A stretch of DNA of 50,562 nt from Methanobrevibacter millerae (GCF_900103415.1 NZ_FMXB01000022.1:1-50562), one strand, 5' to 3'; counted from the first letter of the stretch, positions 35,276 to 45,034 are shown. The notes: generated by a model from the letters alone, not told the origin. Numbers and translations are program-made.

Positions 35276-35725
35276 TTTTTCACCAAGTTTCATTTTTAAA
35301 AGTTAAAATAGAGTTTGTTGGTCTTTATTTAAATATTTTTTGTTTATAATGAGATAATTTTTACATTATGAGAGCAATATTGCTTTAACCGTAGAAATAA
35401 TGATTTTATGAGTGTTTTTTTCTATTGAAGCGATATTCTTGCTTTATAAATAGTGAATGTTATCCTGTTTGATTAATCAGTTAGCAGTTGCAAGGGATTT
35501 ATTGGAGTTTTTAAGTGAAGCGATGATTGAATCTTTGAAATCGTCTTTTCAATAATAATCGTTATAAATTACCTGATTTGATTTTTAAGACGTTAATAAT
35601 GAATGTATTCTCTCCATAATAATATTAACAGCAAAACCTCCCATCATTAATGAAGAATAACTTCAAAGCAGGCAACAGCCACAGATTCCAAAAACCCTAT
35701 TTTTGACAATCTTTATAAGTCCCCT
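35276..35725. other. 450-bp AT-rich intergenic region upstream of the ATPase module
   Basis: Between the ATPase module and gatB. It holds two TGAAGCGAT copies (ending at about 35434 and 35524, roughly 90 bp apart). A possible 32-codon frame at 35457-35555 (MLSCLINQLAVARDLLEFLS...) has a TATA-like TTATAAATA before it. I see no other gene, RNA or terminator. Confidence 0.4.
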
Positions 35726-35759
35726 GCTATATATATAATTATAATATAAATTATTATCA
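35726..35759 (+). promoter_or_regulatory. TATA-rich gatB promoter
   Basis: An alternating run (CTATATATATAATTATAATA, then AATTATTAT) lies 40-70 bases before the gatB reading frame. Several overlapping TATA boxes are possible. Confidence 0.45.
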
Positions 35760-35772
35760 AAAAAATTTCCAA

Positions 35773-35808
35773 ATGGAGGAATTATTATTAGTGACGATTT
35801 TAGTATGA
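35773..35808 (+). CDS. Possible 11-codon leader frame overlapping the gatB start
   Basis: ATG at 35773 opens a frame of 11 codons (MEELLLVTILV) ending in TGA at 35806-35808, which overlaps the gatB ATG (35805) as ATGA. This could couple translation of gatB to a short leader. It has no clear ribosome site of its own. The GGAGG at 35775-35779 lies inside it, so the leader may be an accident of the sequence. Confidence 0.25.
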   Translation: MEELLLVTILV

Positions 35809-37157
35809 TGTGTGGACTTGAAATCCACGTACAATTAGAAACTGATTCAAAATTATTCTGTGATTGCCCAACTAACTTTAATGAGGCACCTATAAACCAA
35901 AACATCTGTCCTGTCTGTTTAAATCAGCCGGGGGCCAAACCGCATCCGACCAACATTCACGCAATAGAAAACGCGCTGATGATTTCACTGATGCTGAACT
36001 GTAAGATTGATCAGGGATTTACCTATTTCATGAGAAAGCATTACGATTATCCGGACTTGTCTTCAGGATATCAGAGGACTTCTGTTCCTATCGGTTATGA
36101 AGGAGAATTGAACGGAATCAGAATCAGGGAAATCCACATTGAGGAAGACCCTGGCCAGTACAAGCCAGACAGAGGTATCGTTAACTTCAACCGTTCAGGA
36201 ATTCCTTTGGTTGAAATCGTAACCGAACCGGACATTACCTCCCCTGAAGAGGCAAGAAACTTTTTAAAAGAAATCATCCGTGTCCTGCAGTACAGCGGAG
36301 CCGCACGTGGAGAAAATTCAATGAAAGCAGACGTTAACATCTCCTTAAACGGCGGAAACAGGGTGGAGATGAAAAACGTTAACTCAATCAAGGGTGCCTA
36401 CAGGGCTTTGAAATTCGAGATAGTAAGGCAAAAGAACCTCATCAAAAGGGGCGTTGAAATCCAGCAGGAAACCCGTGCCTATATCGAAAGCCAGATGATT
36501 ACAACAAGAATGAGGTTAAAGGAAGATGCTGACGATTACAGATTCATACCAGATCCTGACCTTCCTCCAATGGAAATTCCGGATGAATTAATCGAAAGGG
36601 TAAAGGAAATCATGCCTGAAGCCCCTCACCACAAGGTTGACAGGTTCGTAAGGGACTACGGCATCGACGAGGAATCAGCAAAGGTACTTACTTCAGAGCT
36701 TGATTTGGCAATAGCTTATGAAGAGGTCGTTAAGGAAATCGACCCGATATTTGCGGCCAAATGGATGAGAGACGAGCTCAAAAGGGTATTGTCATACAAC
36801 AAGCTTGACTTTGCGGAAAGTGGAATCGGCGTTGAAAGCCTTGTGGAACTGTTTAACATGCTATTAAACAAGGAAATCACAACCAAGGCCGGTCAGAGAA
36901 TCATCGAGCAGATGCCGAACAATGAAAAGTCACCTAAAGAGATTGCAGAAGAGATGGGTCTTTTGGGTGTAGTCAAGGACGATGAAGTCCTGGCTGCAGT
37001 AAAACAGGCAATTGACGAAAACCCTAAGGCGGTTCAGGACTATCTTGACGGTCAGAAGGCTTCAATCAACTTCCTTGTCGGTCAGGTAATGAGAATAACC
37101 CGTGGAAAAGCCGATCCGGGTGAAACAGTAAAGCTTTTAAGAGAAAACATAGAATAG
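35805..37157 (+). CDS. gatB: Glu-tRNA(Gln)/Asp-tRNA(Asn) amidotransferase subunit B
   Basis: 450-aa enzyme subunit that phosphorylates mischarged Glu-tRNA(Gln) or Asp-tRNA(Asn) for transamidation. Hallmark stretches are CGLEIHVQLETDSKLFCDCP, CPVCLNQPGA, RKHYDYPDLSSGYQRTS, HIEEDPGQYKPD, FNRSGIPLVEIVTEPD and ADVNIS. The C-terminal GatB/YqeY tRNA-binding domain (about residues 300-450) ends LVGQVMRITRGKADP. The C-x-C and C-x-x-C cysteines give a zinc site. The first ATG (35805) has its GGAGG about 25 bases away, so the true start may be the in-frame ATT at 35787. Confidence 0.95.
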   Translation: MMCGLEIHVQLETDSKLFCDCPTNFNEAPINQNICPVCLNQPGAKPHPTNIHAIENALMISLMLNCKIDQGFTYFMRKHYDYPDLSSGYQRTSVPIGYEGELNGIRIREIHIEEDPGQYKPDRGIVNFNRSGIPLVEIVTEPDITSPEEARNFLKEIIRVLQYSGAARGENSMKADVNISLNGGNRVEMKNVNSIKGAYRALKFEIVRQKNLIKRGVEIQQETRAYIESQMITTRMRLKEDADDYRFIPDPDLPPMEIPDELIERVKEIMPEAPHHKVDRFVRDYGIDEESAKVLTSELDLAIAYEEVVKEIDPIFAAKWMRDELKRVLSYNKLDFAESGIGVESLVELFNMLLNKEITTKAGQRIIEQMPNNEKSPKEIAEEMGLLGVVKDDEVLAAVKQAIDENPKAVQDYLDGQKASINFLVGQVMRITRGKADPGETVKLLRENIE

Positions 37158-37169
37158 AGGTACTCCACT

Positions 37170-37973
37170 ATGGCAGAGAAAAAATCATTCGTTAAGGACT
37201 ACATGACAAAGAATGTTATCAGCGTCTCTCCGGACACTCCAACGGAACAGATTATTACATTAATGAAGGAATCACACCACAACAGTTATCCGGTCGTTAA
37301 GGACGACAGGCTAGTGGGAATGGTAACCGCATTCGATATTGTCGCAAAGGACTGGCGTGACCATGTCAGCGGAATGATGAGTACAAAGCTGGTTGTGGCA
37401 AATGAAAACCTCTCAATCAACGACGCCTCAAGGGTAATGTTTAGAAGGGGAATCTCCAGAATGCCTGTCGTTGACGAGGACGGCCATCTGGTGGGAATCA
37501 TCACGAATACGGATATGGTAAGGTCCCACATCGAAAGGTCAACCCCGAACAAGGTTGATTACTTCAAGACCACCATGGAACAGCTCTATGGAATAAAGAC
37601 AACGCTTAAAAGAATGAAGGTGCCGACGGACAAGCTGAGACCGACCCAGGACAGGGTTTACGCCGACGAACTTGAAGGAAGAACCTACGAGCTTAAAAAA
37701 GGACTGGCTGAACCTGCCATTGTCGTAAAGACCGGAGACAGATGGATACTGGTTGACGGACACCACAGAGCCGTTGCCTCAAAGCAGATGGGCTGCGAGA
37801 CCGTGGATTCATACGTTGTCGATTTGGGCCGGGACATCAAGCTCGGTATGGAAAAGACGGCCGACAAGGCAGGAATCAGGAAATTCGAAGACATCAAGAT
37901 TATCGATGACGACAAGCATCCGTTGATAGCAATAACAGAAAGCATTCAGGACAGTGAAGCACGTGGCGAATGA
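37170..37973 (+). CDS. Two CBS domains fused to a ParB/Srx-like domain
   Basis: 267-aa fusion. Two CBS units fill about residues 8-125 ([20 protein letters not shown] and [19 protein letters not shown]), a module that usually binds adenine nucleotides. The C-terminal part (about 160-267) is ParB/Srx-like with [15 protein letters not shown] (about 194-208). The DGHHR motif is also found in free-serine kinases of archaea (SerK-type). It could thus be a nucleotide-sensing kinase-like enzyme rather than a DNA-binding protein. It is 12 bp after gatB, and its end overlaps hisE. Confidence 0.75.
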   Translation: MAEKKSFVKDYMTKNVISVSPDTPTEQIITLMKESHHNSYPVVKDDRLVGMVTAFDIVAKDWRDHVSGMMSTKLVVANENLSINDASRVMFRRGISRMPVVDEDGHLVGIITNTDMVRSHIERSTPNKVDYFKTTMEQLYGIKTTLKRMKVPTDKLRPTQDRVYADELEGRTYELKKGLAEPAIVVKTGDRWILVDGHHRAVASKQMGCETVDSYVVDLGRDIKLGMEKTADKAGIRKFEDIKIIDDDKHPLIAITESIQDSEARGE

Positions 37974-38253
37974 TAAGATAATAAGGCAGGTGTGGGAAGT
38001 CCTTGAAACGAGAAGGGACAGTCCCATTGACTCATACACTTCAAAAATAATGCAGGACAGCGACAAGAAGGCCGAAGACAAGATACTTGAAAAGATTGCC
38101 GAAGAGGCCGGAGAAGTGTTGATTGCCAGTAAAAACGATGAAAATCTGGTTTATGAATCAGTTGACCTTATTTTCCACACGATGCTCCTGCTTGTCTATA
38201 AGGGCGTCGACATCGACGAATTGTTTGAGGAATTCGAAAGAAGAAGAAAATAA
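37954..38253 (+). CDS. hisE: Phosphoribosyl-ATP pyrophosphatase
   Basis: 99-aa MazG-fold enzyme that hydrolyses phosphoribosyl-ATP to phosphoribosyl-AMP, the second step of histidine synthesis. Metal-binding residues are in [15 protein letters not shown] (E-E-x-x-E) and [14 protein letters not shown] (E-x-x-D). The start is GTG at 37954 or 37963; both overlap the end of the upstream gene. No hisI lies adjacent, so this part of the pathway is encoded elsewhere. Confidence 0.9.
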   Translation: MKHVANDKIIRQVWEVLETRRDSPIDSYTSKIMQDSDKKAEDKILEKIAEEAGEVLIASKNDENLVYESVDLIFHTMLLLVYKGVDIDELFEEFERRRK

Positions 38254-38264
38254 AACTGGTTTGC

Positions 38265-40865
38265 ATGAATGAATTCAAATTTTCAGTAATTATTGCAGCA
38301 TACAATTCAGATTTATGGATTTCAAAAACATTAAACAGTCTCATTAATCAGACCCTTGATTTTGAAGATAACATCCAGGTCATTATCGTAAACGACGGAA
38401 GTACGGACAATACCGGCAGAATCTGTCAGGAGTACAAGGCCAGATATCCTAGAAACATTAAAATCATCACCAATGACAGGAATATGGGGCCTTCAGCAAG
38501 CAGAAACCTTGGCCTCAAGCAGGCAAGGGGAAAATACATCAATTTCCTTGACAGTGACGATTACATTTCAAAGCCGACTTTCAGAAGCATTTCAAGCTTT
38601 TTTACACAGCATGGAGATGAAATAGACATTGTATCCATTCCGATACACTTCTTCGGCGATAAGGAGGGAGAGCACATCCTCAACTTCAAATACGGCGAAA
38701 ACCGTGTCGTTGACTTGTTTGAGCATCCGGACCATATCCAGCTGTCATGCGCATCATCCTTTTTCAGGCACGAAGCAATAAAAGACCTGAAATTCGATGA
38801 AAACATTTCCGTTTCGGAGGACGTGGTTTTCATTAACCAGCTGCTTTTAAAAAACCCTAAAATCGGATTCTGCAGCGGCGGAAAGTATTACTACAGAAAA
38901 AGGGAAGAGCGCTCATCACTTATCGACAGCTCACCCTTTAAAAAGCAGTATTTCACAAACAGGGTCGACCACTATTTCAAGTTCCTCATTGACAGAAGCA
39001 TTGAGGAGTACGGCGAGGTGCCCTCATTTATCCAGTACACGATAATGTATGACCTGCAGTGGCTTTTTGACATAAGCTCGGTCAACAACATATTAACCCG
39101 TGACGAGCTTATAGACGTTAGAAAAAAGCTTTTTGACATCCTGCAGCACATTGACGATGAAGTGATATTCAAACAGAAAAACATTCCCGACATCCTTAAG
39201 GGAAACATTTTATTTTTCAAGTACAAGAACCTTGAAAACACCGACGAATACGTGAAGGTTCAAAGGAAAGTCGTATCAAGGCTGAATCTGAATACGATTT
39301 ATCTTGACGTTTATGAGATAATAGATGACGTTTTATACATTCTGGCGGATCTGCCGACGATGTTCGGCACGAAAGCCATGGTTTTCGTCAACGGCAAGGA
39401 AGTGAAAACCAAGCAGATTAAGTTCCCCCAAAGGGACAAATACTCATTGAGCCACAAATACTCAACGAATTACTCCTTTGAAGCTGAAATAGACCTGAAA
39501 AGGGGCGAAGAATATGAAATCGAATTCAAATCCGACAGCAAGACTTTTGAAAAACTCCATATTGACTTTTCAAGGCCGTGCAACTTTTCAAAAACCGTAG
39601 GATATGCCAAAACAAGAGATTACCTCTCATTTCTGGAAGATGACAAGATCGTTATCAAAAGGAGAAACAACGTCGAATGGATTAAAAGGGAAATAAAAAC
39701 CCTTTACGGCATGCTTAAGGAGCACAAGAAAGGATTCAAGACCGGCGTTCCAATCAGGATAATCTATCATCTGATTTATCCGTTCATGAGAAACAAGAGA
39801 ATCTGGATGTTCATGGATTTGCCGGACATGGCAGACGACAATGCAAGGCACCTTTTCACCTATGCCCAGGACCAGGATAAAAACATCATAAAGTACTTCA
39901 CCTTAGACAAGGACAGCAAGGACTGGTATGACATGAAAAGAATAGGCAAGGTAATACAGTACAAGTCAATCAAGCACCGTGTGCTGGCTCTTTATGCCGA
40001 AAAGATAATCACGTCACACCCCGACAACAACATCATCTATCCGTTCTGGGGAAACTATCCTTTCTTTGCGGGGCTTTTAAAGTCCTCAACCATATTTCTG
40101 CAGCACGGAATAACAAAGGACAACGTTTCCACATGGCTTAACGGATACGACAAGCACCTGATGATGTTTCTGACCTCATCAAAGCATGAATACAAGTCAA
40201 TTTTCGAATACCCATACAACTACAAAAGGGAAGTGATAAAGCTTTTAGGATTTCCAAGATTCGACAGCCTGGAGAGAAAAGAGGATAAAAGGCAGATTTT
40301 CATAATGCCGTCCTGGAGAAGGTATCTGAGGTTCAAGTCAAACGAGTACATTTTAAACTCACAGCATTTCAACAGGTTCAATTCATTAATCAACAATGAA
40401 AGGCTGATTGAGGCGGCAAAGAAATACGATTACGAGCTGATTTTCAAGCCCCACCCAAACGTTTATGAATACATTGATTTGTTTGACCGAAACGACTACG
40501 TCAAAATCGACTATAAGCATGAAAAGTATCAGAAAGCCTTCAATCACGGCTCACTGCTGATTACGGACTACTCTTCCGTTGCATTTGATTTTGCCTACCT
40601 CAGAAAGCCCGTGCTCTATTACCAGTACAGCAGGGACTATCACTTCAACATTAACGAAAGCTATTTCGATTATGATACCATGGGATTCGGTGAGGTCTGC
40701 CGCATTGAAGACCAGCTGGTCGACTACATTATCGAATACATGAAAAACGGATGCGAAATGAAGGAAATATATGAAAACAGGGTTAAAGCCTACTTCCTTT
40801 TCAACGACAAAAACAACTGCATGAGAGTATATAATGCGATTAGAAGGCTTCCCCGCAAAGTCTAA
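38265..40865 (+). CDS. Bifunctional glycosyltransferase 2/CDP-glycerol glycerophosphotransferase-like protein
   Basis: 866-aa soluble protein. Residues 1-240 are a GT-A family 2 domain: [31 protein letters not shown] and FLDSDDYI (the D-x-D metal site). A central beta-rich part (about 340-450) is unassigned. The last 350 residues resemble TagF/TarF-type polymerases: [38 protein letters not shown] and [15 protein letters not shown]. In bacteria this pairing makes or decorates teichoic-acid-like polymers. In this host it would act on a cell-surface polymer. Its last 26 bases overlap larB. Confidence 0.85.
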   Translation: MNEFKFSVIIAAYNSDLWISKTLNSLINQTLDFEDNIQVIIVNDGSTDNTGRICQEYKARYPRNIKIITNDRNMGPSASRNLGLKQARGKYINFLDSDDYISKPTFRSISSFFTQHGDEIDIVSIPIHFFGDKEGEHILNFKYGENRVVDLFEHPDHIQLSCASSFFRHEAIKDLKFDENISVSEDVVFINQLLLKNPKIGFCSGGKYYYRKREERSSLIDSSPFKKQYFTNRVDHYFKFLIDRSIEEYGEVPSFIQYTIMYDLQWLFDISSVNNILTRDELIDVRKKLFDILQHIDDEVIFKQKNIPDILKGNILFFKYKNLENTDEYVKVQRKVVSRLNLNTIYLDVYEIIDDVLYILADLPTMFGTKAMVFVNGKEVKTKQIKFPQRDKYSLSHKYSTNYSFEAEIDLKRGEEYEIEFKSDSKTFEKLHIDFSRPCNFSKTVGYAKTRDYLSFLEDDKIVIKRRNNVEWIKREIKTLYGMLKEHKKGFKTGVPIRIIYHLIYPFMRNKRIWMFMDLPDMADDNARHLFTYAQDQDKNIIKYFTLDKDSKDWYDMKRIGKVIQYKSIKHRVLALYAEKIITSHPDNNIIYPFWGNYPFFAGLLKSSTIFLQHGITKDNVSTWLNGYDKHLMMFLTSSKHEYKSIFEYPYNYKREVIKLLGFPRFDSLERKEDKRQIFIMPSWRRYLRFKSNEYILNSQHFNRFNSLINNERLIEAAKKYDYELIFKPHPNVYEYIDLFDRNDYVKIDYKHEKYQKAFNHGSLLITDYSSVAFDFAYLRKPVLYYQYSRDYHFNINESYFDYDTMGFGEVCRIEDQLVDYIIEYMKNGCEMKEIYENRVKAYFLFNDKNNCMRVYNAIRRLPRKV

Positions 40866-41625
40866 CTATGGTCAGGGCAAAAACGCCAGCTCCAAAACCG
40901 TTGTCAATGTTAACCACAGCTATCCCGGGCGCACATGACTGAAGCATAGAATCCAGTGCCACCCTTCCGCCTTCGCCGACGCCATAGCCCACTGATGTCG
41001 GAACGGCAATAACCGGAACATCAACAAGACCTGCAACGACTGAAGGAAGAGCCCCTTCCATTCCTGCACATACTATGAACAGTTTTACGCCTTCCTTTAC
41101 CATATAGGCGATTTGCGGGAAGAGCCTGTGGATTCCGGCAACTCCGATGTCATAGGAGCATATCGCCTCGCAGCCCCCTTCCTCAACAATGACTCTTGCC
41201 TCTTCGGCGATGTTAATGTCTGAGGTTCCGGCGGTTAAGATGCCTATCTTTGCAATCGGCTCGCTTTTGTTTTCATTAACCCTTATGATTAATATATTAG
41301 CTTTTTTGTTGTAATCAAAAATGAAACCTTCGTTTTTAAGGTAGTCTAGATCATTTAAAAGATTGCTGTAGGTTTCATCTGATAATTTGGTAATGATTAG
41401 ATTTTGAGGGTTTTCGCTTTCAAAATATTTTTTTATTATTAATAATAAATCCTCATAGTCCTTTCCTAAAGCAAAAACCGCTTCGGGAAAACCTGTTCTT
41501 GACTGGCGTTCGCCGTCGAATTTGGCGATTTCATCAACTTCCAGAATGTTTTTTGACTTTAAAAGATTTTCAGCAGTTTCCAGAGTTATTTCATTATTGA
41601 CCAGTTTCTCAAGAATTTCCCTCAT
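40840..41625 (-). CDS. larB: LarB, nickel pincer cofactor biosynthesis (PurE-like carboxylase)
   Basis: 261-aa protein. The C-terminal two thirds resemble PurE (AIR carboxylase): [69 protein letters not shown] and [12 protein letters not shown]. LarB carboxylates and adenylates nicotinate adenine dinucleotide in making the Ni-pincer cofactor of lactate racemase-type enzymes. LarC and LarE are not in the window. It is divergent from hypF, itself a nickel hydrogenase maturation gene. Its stop overlaps the end of the glycosyltransferase. Confidence 0.9.
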   Translation of the reverse strand: MREILEKLVNNEITLETAENLLKSKNILEVDEIAKFDGERQSRTGFPEAVFALGKDYEDLLLIIKKYFESENPQNLIITKLSDETYSNLLNDLDYLKNEGFIFDYNKKANILIIRVNENKSEPIAKIGILTAGTSDINIAEEARVIVEEGGCEAICSYDIGVAGIHRLFPQIAYMVKEGVKLFIVCAGMEGALPSVVAGLVDVPVIAVPTSVGYGVGEGGRVALDSMLQSCAPGIAVVNIDNGFGAGVFALTIVRLCGEAF

Positions 41626-41699
41626 AATAGTAATTTAAGATTGAAGATGTTAAAAAAACTTATGTTTATTAATTATTAGGCCCAAATACTATAATATTT

Positions 41700-43934
41700 A
41701 TGACCGCAAAAAAGATTTTAACTCAAGGAATTGTTCAGGGTGTCGGATTCAGGCCCTACGTATACAGATTGGCCACAAGCTTGGATTTAACAGGCTACGT
41801 TAGAAATTTAGGCAATGTTGTGGAAATTATCATTGAAGGCGACGATATTGAGCTTTTTATTAAAAGGCTTCAAAGCGAACTGCCGCCGATTGCAAGAATT
41901 GACTCAATTGAAGTAATCGATATTGATGAAAAGGGTTATGATGAGTTTAAAATCATTGAAAGTTCCGATTCTTATTCCGGGCTGAGCGTAATTCCGCCAG
42001 ACATTGCAATTTGTGACAGCTGCTTAGCTGAGATTAGAAATCCGGCTGACAGGCGCTACAAATACCCTTTCAATGCCTGTACCGACTGCGGTCCGAGATT
42101 TACCGTCATCGACTCCGTTCCATATGACAGGGACAAGACGTCAATGGATGAGTTTCCATTATGTGACGACTGCCTTGTTGAATATAAAGAGCCTTTAGAC
42201 AGGCGATATCACGGCGAAGCAATTTGTTGTAGCGTATGCGGGCCTCAAATGGCAATTTATAAGAAGGATAAGTTAATTGAATGTGACAATCCAATAAAAT
42301 TAGGTGCGGATAAGCTTAAAGAAGGCAAAATCCTAGCCATTAAGGGAATCGGCGGAACCCACCTTGTCGTTGACGCCTACAATGACAGTGCCGTAAGTGA
42401 ATTGAGGCGCCGATTGAACAGACCGAATCAGGCATTTGCGGTAATGAGCAGCGATTTGGATGCTGTTAAAAGATATGCTAAGCTATCTGAAAGGGAAATC
42501 GAAACGATAACGTCAAACAAAAGACCTATCGTTATCTTAAAGAAAAATGATAACTATAATTTCCCGGAAAGCCTCTCTCCAGGACTTCACAACATCGGAG
42601 TGATGCTTCCATACTCACCGATGCATTATCTGCTTTTCGATGAGGGAGATATCGACACTTACGTCATGACTTCGGCAAATATCCCCGGAGAGCCAATGAT
42701 GATTGAAAACACCGAGATAATTAACGGCATCAGCGACTATTCATTAGTTCACAACCGAAAAATCCTTAACAGGTGTGACGATTCGGTAATCCGTTTCAGG
42801 AACAATGAACTGTCATTCATCAGAAGGTCAAGAGGCTATACGCCGGAACCATATACGATTAATTATGACGTCAATGGATTGAACGTGCTGTCACTGGGTC
42901 CCGAGCTTGATGTTACATTCTGTCTTGCAACTGATACGATTGCATACCCATCACAGCATATCGGAAATACAAATAAGGTAAAGACACTTAATTTCCTTAA
43001 AGAATCGATTAAGCATATGAAAAGAATTACCAAGATATGCGATATAGATGCAGTTGCATGCGATTTACACCCACATTTTTTCACGACGAAAATGGCATAT
43101 GAATTCGGAGTGGACGTGATACCGGTTCAGCACCACCACGCACATGCGGTGGCCCTTGCAAACGACCATAAAATCGATGAAATGATTGTTATAGCTGCCG
43201 ACGGAACAGGTTACGGCGATGACAATACAAGCTGGGGAGGAGAAATCCTTTATACCGACATCAAAGGCTATGAAAGGATGGCTCATCTTGAAAGACAGAA
43301 GATGCCCGGAGGAGACCTTGCAACCAGGTACCCGATTCGAATGCTTTTAAGCATCTTAAACGATGAGGAAATGATTAAAAATTACATCAAATACTTCAAA
43401 TACGGCGAAACCGAAATCAAAAACATCTTCAGGCAGCTTGAAGCCGGCATTAACGTTGGCGTTACCACAAGTACAGGAAGGGTTCTCGATTCAGTATCTG
43501 CGGCTTTGGAAATATGCAGCGAGAGAACATATGAGGGAGAATCCTCAATGAAGCTTGAATCTGCCGCATATTATTCAACGAATGAATTGGAACTGCCTAT
43601 GATAATTGAAGGCAATACCCTGAATACCACTGAAATCCTAAAAGAGGTTGTCAATTTATACCTGAAAGGCCATAAAAAGGCAGACATTGCAAATGCCGCT
43701 CAAAAGACCGTTGCCAGAGGCTTGAGTGAGCTTGCAATCAAATCAGCCGATAAGAAGTCACTTGAAGACATTGGAGCAACTGGGGGAGTCTTTTACAATG
43801 AGGCGATAACGGACTCCGTTAAGAACTGCATTGAATCAAACGGCTACAATTTCATTCAGCATAAAAATACCTGCTGCGGTGACGGATCAGTCAGTTTAGG
43901 CCAGGCCATCGTTGCAAAAACCAGGAATGTTTAG
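41700..43934 (+). CDS. hypF: Carbamoyltransferase HypF, [NiFe] hydrogenase maturation
   Basis: 744-aa four-domain protein. The acylphosphatase-like N terminus (GIVQGVGFRPYVYRLA) is followed by two zinc fingers (CDSCLAEI...CTDCGPRF; CDDCLVEY...CSVCGP) and a YrdC/Sua5 domain (KLKEGKILAIKGIGGTHLV). A C-terminal Kae1-like carbamoyltransferase domain has the PVQHHHAHAVALAN metal site. It makes carbamoyl-adenylate and passes it to HypE for the CN ligands of the NiFe centre. It is essential for Ehb, encoded in this window, and other [NiFe] hydrogenases. There is no ribosome site before ATG 41700, so the message may be leaderless. Confidence 0.97.
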   Translation: MTAKKILTQGIVQGVGFRPYVYRLATSLDLTGYVRNLGNVVEIIIEGDDIELFIKRLQSELPPIARIDSIEVIDIDEKGYDEFKIIESSDSYSGLSVIPPDIAICDSCLAEIRNPADRRYKYPFNACTDCGPRFTVIDSVPYDRDKTSMDEFPLCDDCLVEYKEPLDRRYHGEAICCSVCGPQMAIYKKDKLIECDNPIKLGADKLKEGKILAIKGIGGTHLVVDAYNDSAVSELRRRLNRPNQAFAVMSSDLDAVKRYAKLSEREIETITSNKRPIVILKKNDNYNFPESLSPGLHNIGVMLPYSPMHYLLFDEGDIDTYVMTSANIPGEPMMIENTEIINGISDYSLVHNRKILNRCDDSVIRFRNNELSFIRRSRGYTPEPYTINYDVNGLNVLSLGPELDVTFCLATDTIAYPSQHIGNTNKVKTLNFLKESIKHMKRITKICDIDAVACDLHPHFFTTKMAYEFGVDVIPVQHHHAHAVALANDHKIDEMIVIAADGTGYGDDNTSWGGEILYTDIKGYERMAHLERQKMPGGDLATRYPIRMLLSILNDEEMIKNYIKYFKYGETEIKNIFRQLEAGINVGVTTSTGRVLDSVSAALEICSERTYEGESSMKLESAAYYSTNELELPMIIEGNTLNTTEILKEVVNLYLKGHKKADIANAAQKTVARGLSELAIKSADKKSLEDIGATGGVFYNEAITDSVKNCIESNGYNFIQHKNTCCGDGSVSLGQAIVAKTRNV

Positions 43935-44057
43935 ATAATTAATTAACCTGTGAAATTAACCATTTAATCTTTAAGAAAGTTTCATTACATAATTGAAAAA
44001 TCAATAAGATGAAACACTACACGCAAATTAACCAAAAAAACATTAACCAGTGATAAA

Positions 44058-44312
44058 ATGAATGATGAATACATATCAGAATCTGATGATATAATAAGAG
44101 AATGCGCAAAACTTGAATACAACGAAGGAATGGAAAAAGCATATCAAATGGGATATGAATTAGGATTTAAAATAGGATATAAAAAAGGAAAACTCAAAAC
44201 TATCCGATATCTCAAAGACATCATTAACAAAAATCCAGATATTACAGCAGAAGAACTATCACAAATCCTAAATCAAAGAATAAAAATACTTGAAAAAAAG
44301 GATAATGAATAA
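44058..44312 (+). CDS. Hypothetical 84-aa protein resembling an Rpn/PD-(D/E)XK transposase tail
   Basis: I do not recognise a full domain. The middle (EGMEKAYQMGYELGFKIGYKKGK) has a repeating Gly/Lys/aromatic pattern every four residues. This is similar to the E-G-x-x-x-G tails that follow the nuclease domain in Rpn/PDDEXK transposase-like proteins. The rest is a charged helix. The N-terminal nuclease domain is absent, so it may be a detached tail or a remnant, or an unrelated small gene. It lies alone between hypF and the heat-shock regulator. Confidence 0.45.
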   Translation: MNDEYISESDDIIRECAKLEYNEGMEKAYQMGYELGFKIGYKKGKLKTIRYLKDIINKNPDITAEELSQILNQRIKILEKKDNE

Positions 44313-44332
44313 CTAATACAAACTAACAGCGA

Positions 44333-44905
44333 TTACCTGTTCTTTAAAGTTCTCTCGAGGATATATTCCGCCCTTGCCTTTAAATTGTCGTAGAGCCTTA
44401 TCTGATTTTTAAGCTCTTCCAAGGCTTCCATCTGGCCGTTGTCAAGTCTTTTTTCAATATCCAAAAGCTTTGACCATTCGTCACCGGACGGCAGCTGCAG
44501 GGTGTCACGGGTGTCCTGGAAGTTTACGTCGAATGAATTCTTATTGATGGTAATCTGGATTTTGACTTCATTGTGCAGGTCGTAGTATTTTCTCGGCCTT
44601 CCCCTCAGGATCTTTTTGTAGGAGGAATTGAGTATTCCCACTTCTTCCATGGCCCTCAGGTGGGCGATGATTGCCTTCTGGCCGACGTTGAGCTCGTTTG
44701 ATATTTCACTGACGAACATCGGTTCCTGCCTTAAGAGGTCGATTATGTCTCTTCTCGTTTTACATCCCATTACGTCAAGGATGTCTTCCTTATCTATTTC
44801 ATCCAAATCAGCGCCGTAAGATCCCCGCAGCTCTATGCTTTCGCTGGAGGAATTACCTTTGTTTTGGAATTTGGCATTTTTTTTAATATCGCTTGTATCA
44901 GTCAT
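44333..44905 (-). CDS. Winged-helix transcriptional regulator, ArsR-like, divergent from the heat-shock operon
   Basis: 190-aa DNA-binding protein. The winged helix spans about residues 40-112: EDILDVMGCKTRRDIIDLLRQEPMFVSEISNELNVGQKAIIAHLRAMEEVGIL and a wing with the basic GRPRKYY. An acidic N terminus and a helical C-terminal part (about 140-190, likely dimerising) flank it. No metal-binding cysteines are present. The TATA box (TTTAAATA, about 44940-44933 on the minus strand) is close to the ATG, so the message may be leaderless. The place opposite grpE suggests it controls the chaperones; this is inference. Confidence 0.75.
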   Translation of the reverse strand: MTDTSDIKKNAKFQNKGNSSSESIELRGSYGADLDEIDKEDILDVMGCKTRRDIIDLLRQEPMFVSEISNELNVGQKAIIAHLRAMEEVGILNSSYKKILRGRPRKYYDLHNEVKIQITINKNSFDVNFQDTRDTLQLPSGDEWSKLLDIEKRLDNGQMEALEELKNQIRLYDNLKARAEYILERTLKNR

Positions 44906-44951
44906 GATTATATAATATATCAGAAAGCATATTTAAAGTATTTGATTTTTA

Positions 44952-45034
44952 TTACAATTTGTAAGAAAATAATCGAAACATTTATATAACCTTTTGTTAC
45001 TATAATAATGTAGGAGAAAGATAACTTTTTGTTA
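44952..45034 (+). promoter_or_regulatory. Three palindromic operator candidates upstream of grpE
   Basis: Between the divergent regulator and grpE lie two copies of TAAC-n5-GTTA (TAACCTTTTGTTA at 44987-44999 and TAACTTTTTGTTA at 45022-45034), 35 bp apart. A third palindrome, TTACAATTTGTAA, is at 44952-44964. A TATA box (TTTATATA, 44981-44988) overlaps the first repeat, so binding there would block it. A second TATA-like element (AATATTTAAAG, near 45120) could serve grpE alone. The CIRCE element is not present. Confidence 0.55.

Noticed and set aside
35457-35555. Small 32-codon open frame (MLSCLINQLAVARD...) with a TATA-like element before it
   Set aside because: Very short, no ribosome site, no recognised motif, in an AT-rich spacer where such frames occur by chance.
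35663-35905. 80-codon open frame on the minus strand across the gatB start
   Set aside because: It covers the gatB promoter and start on the opposite strand and has no binding site or motif.
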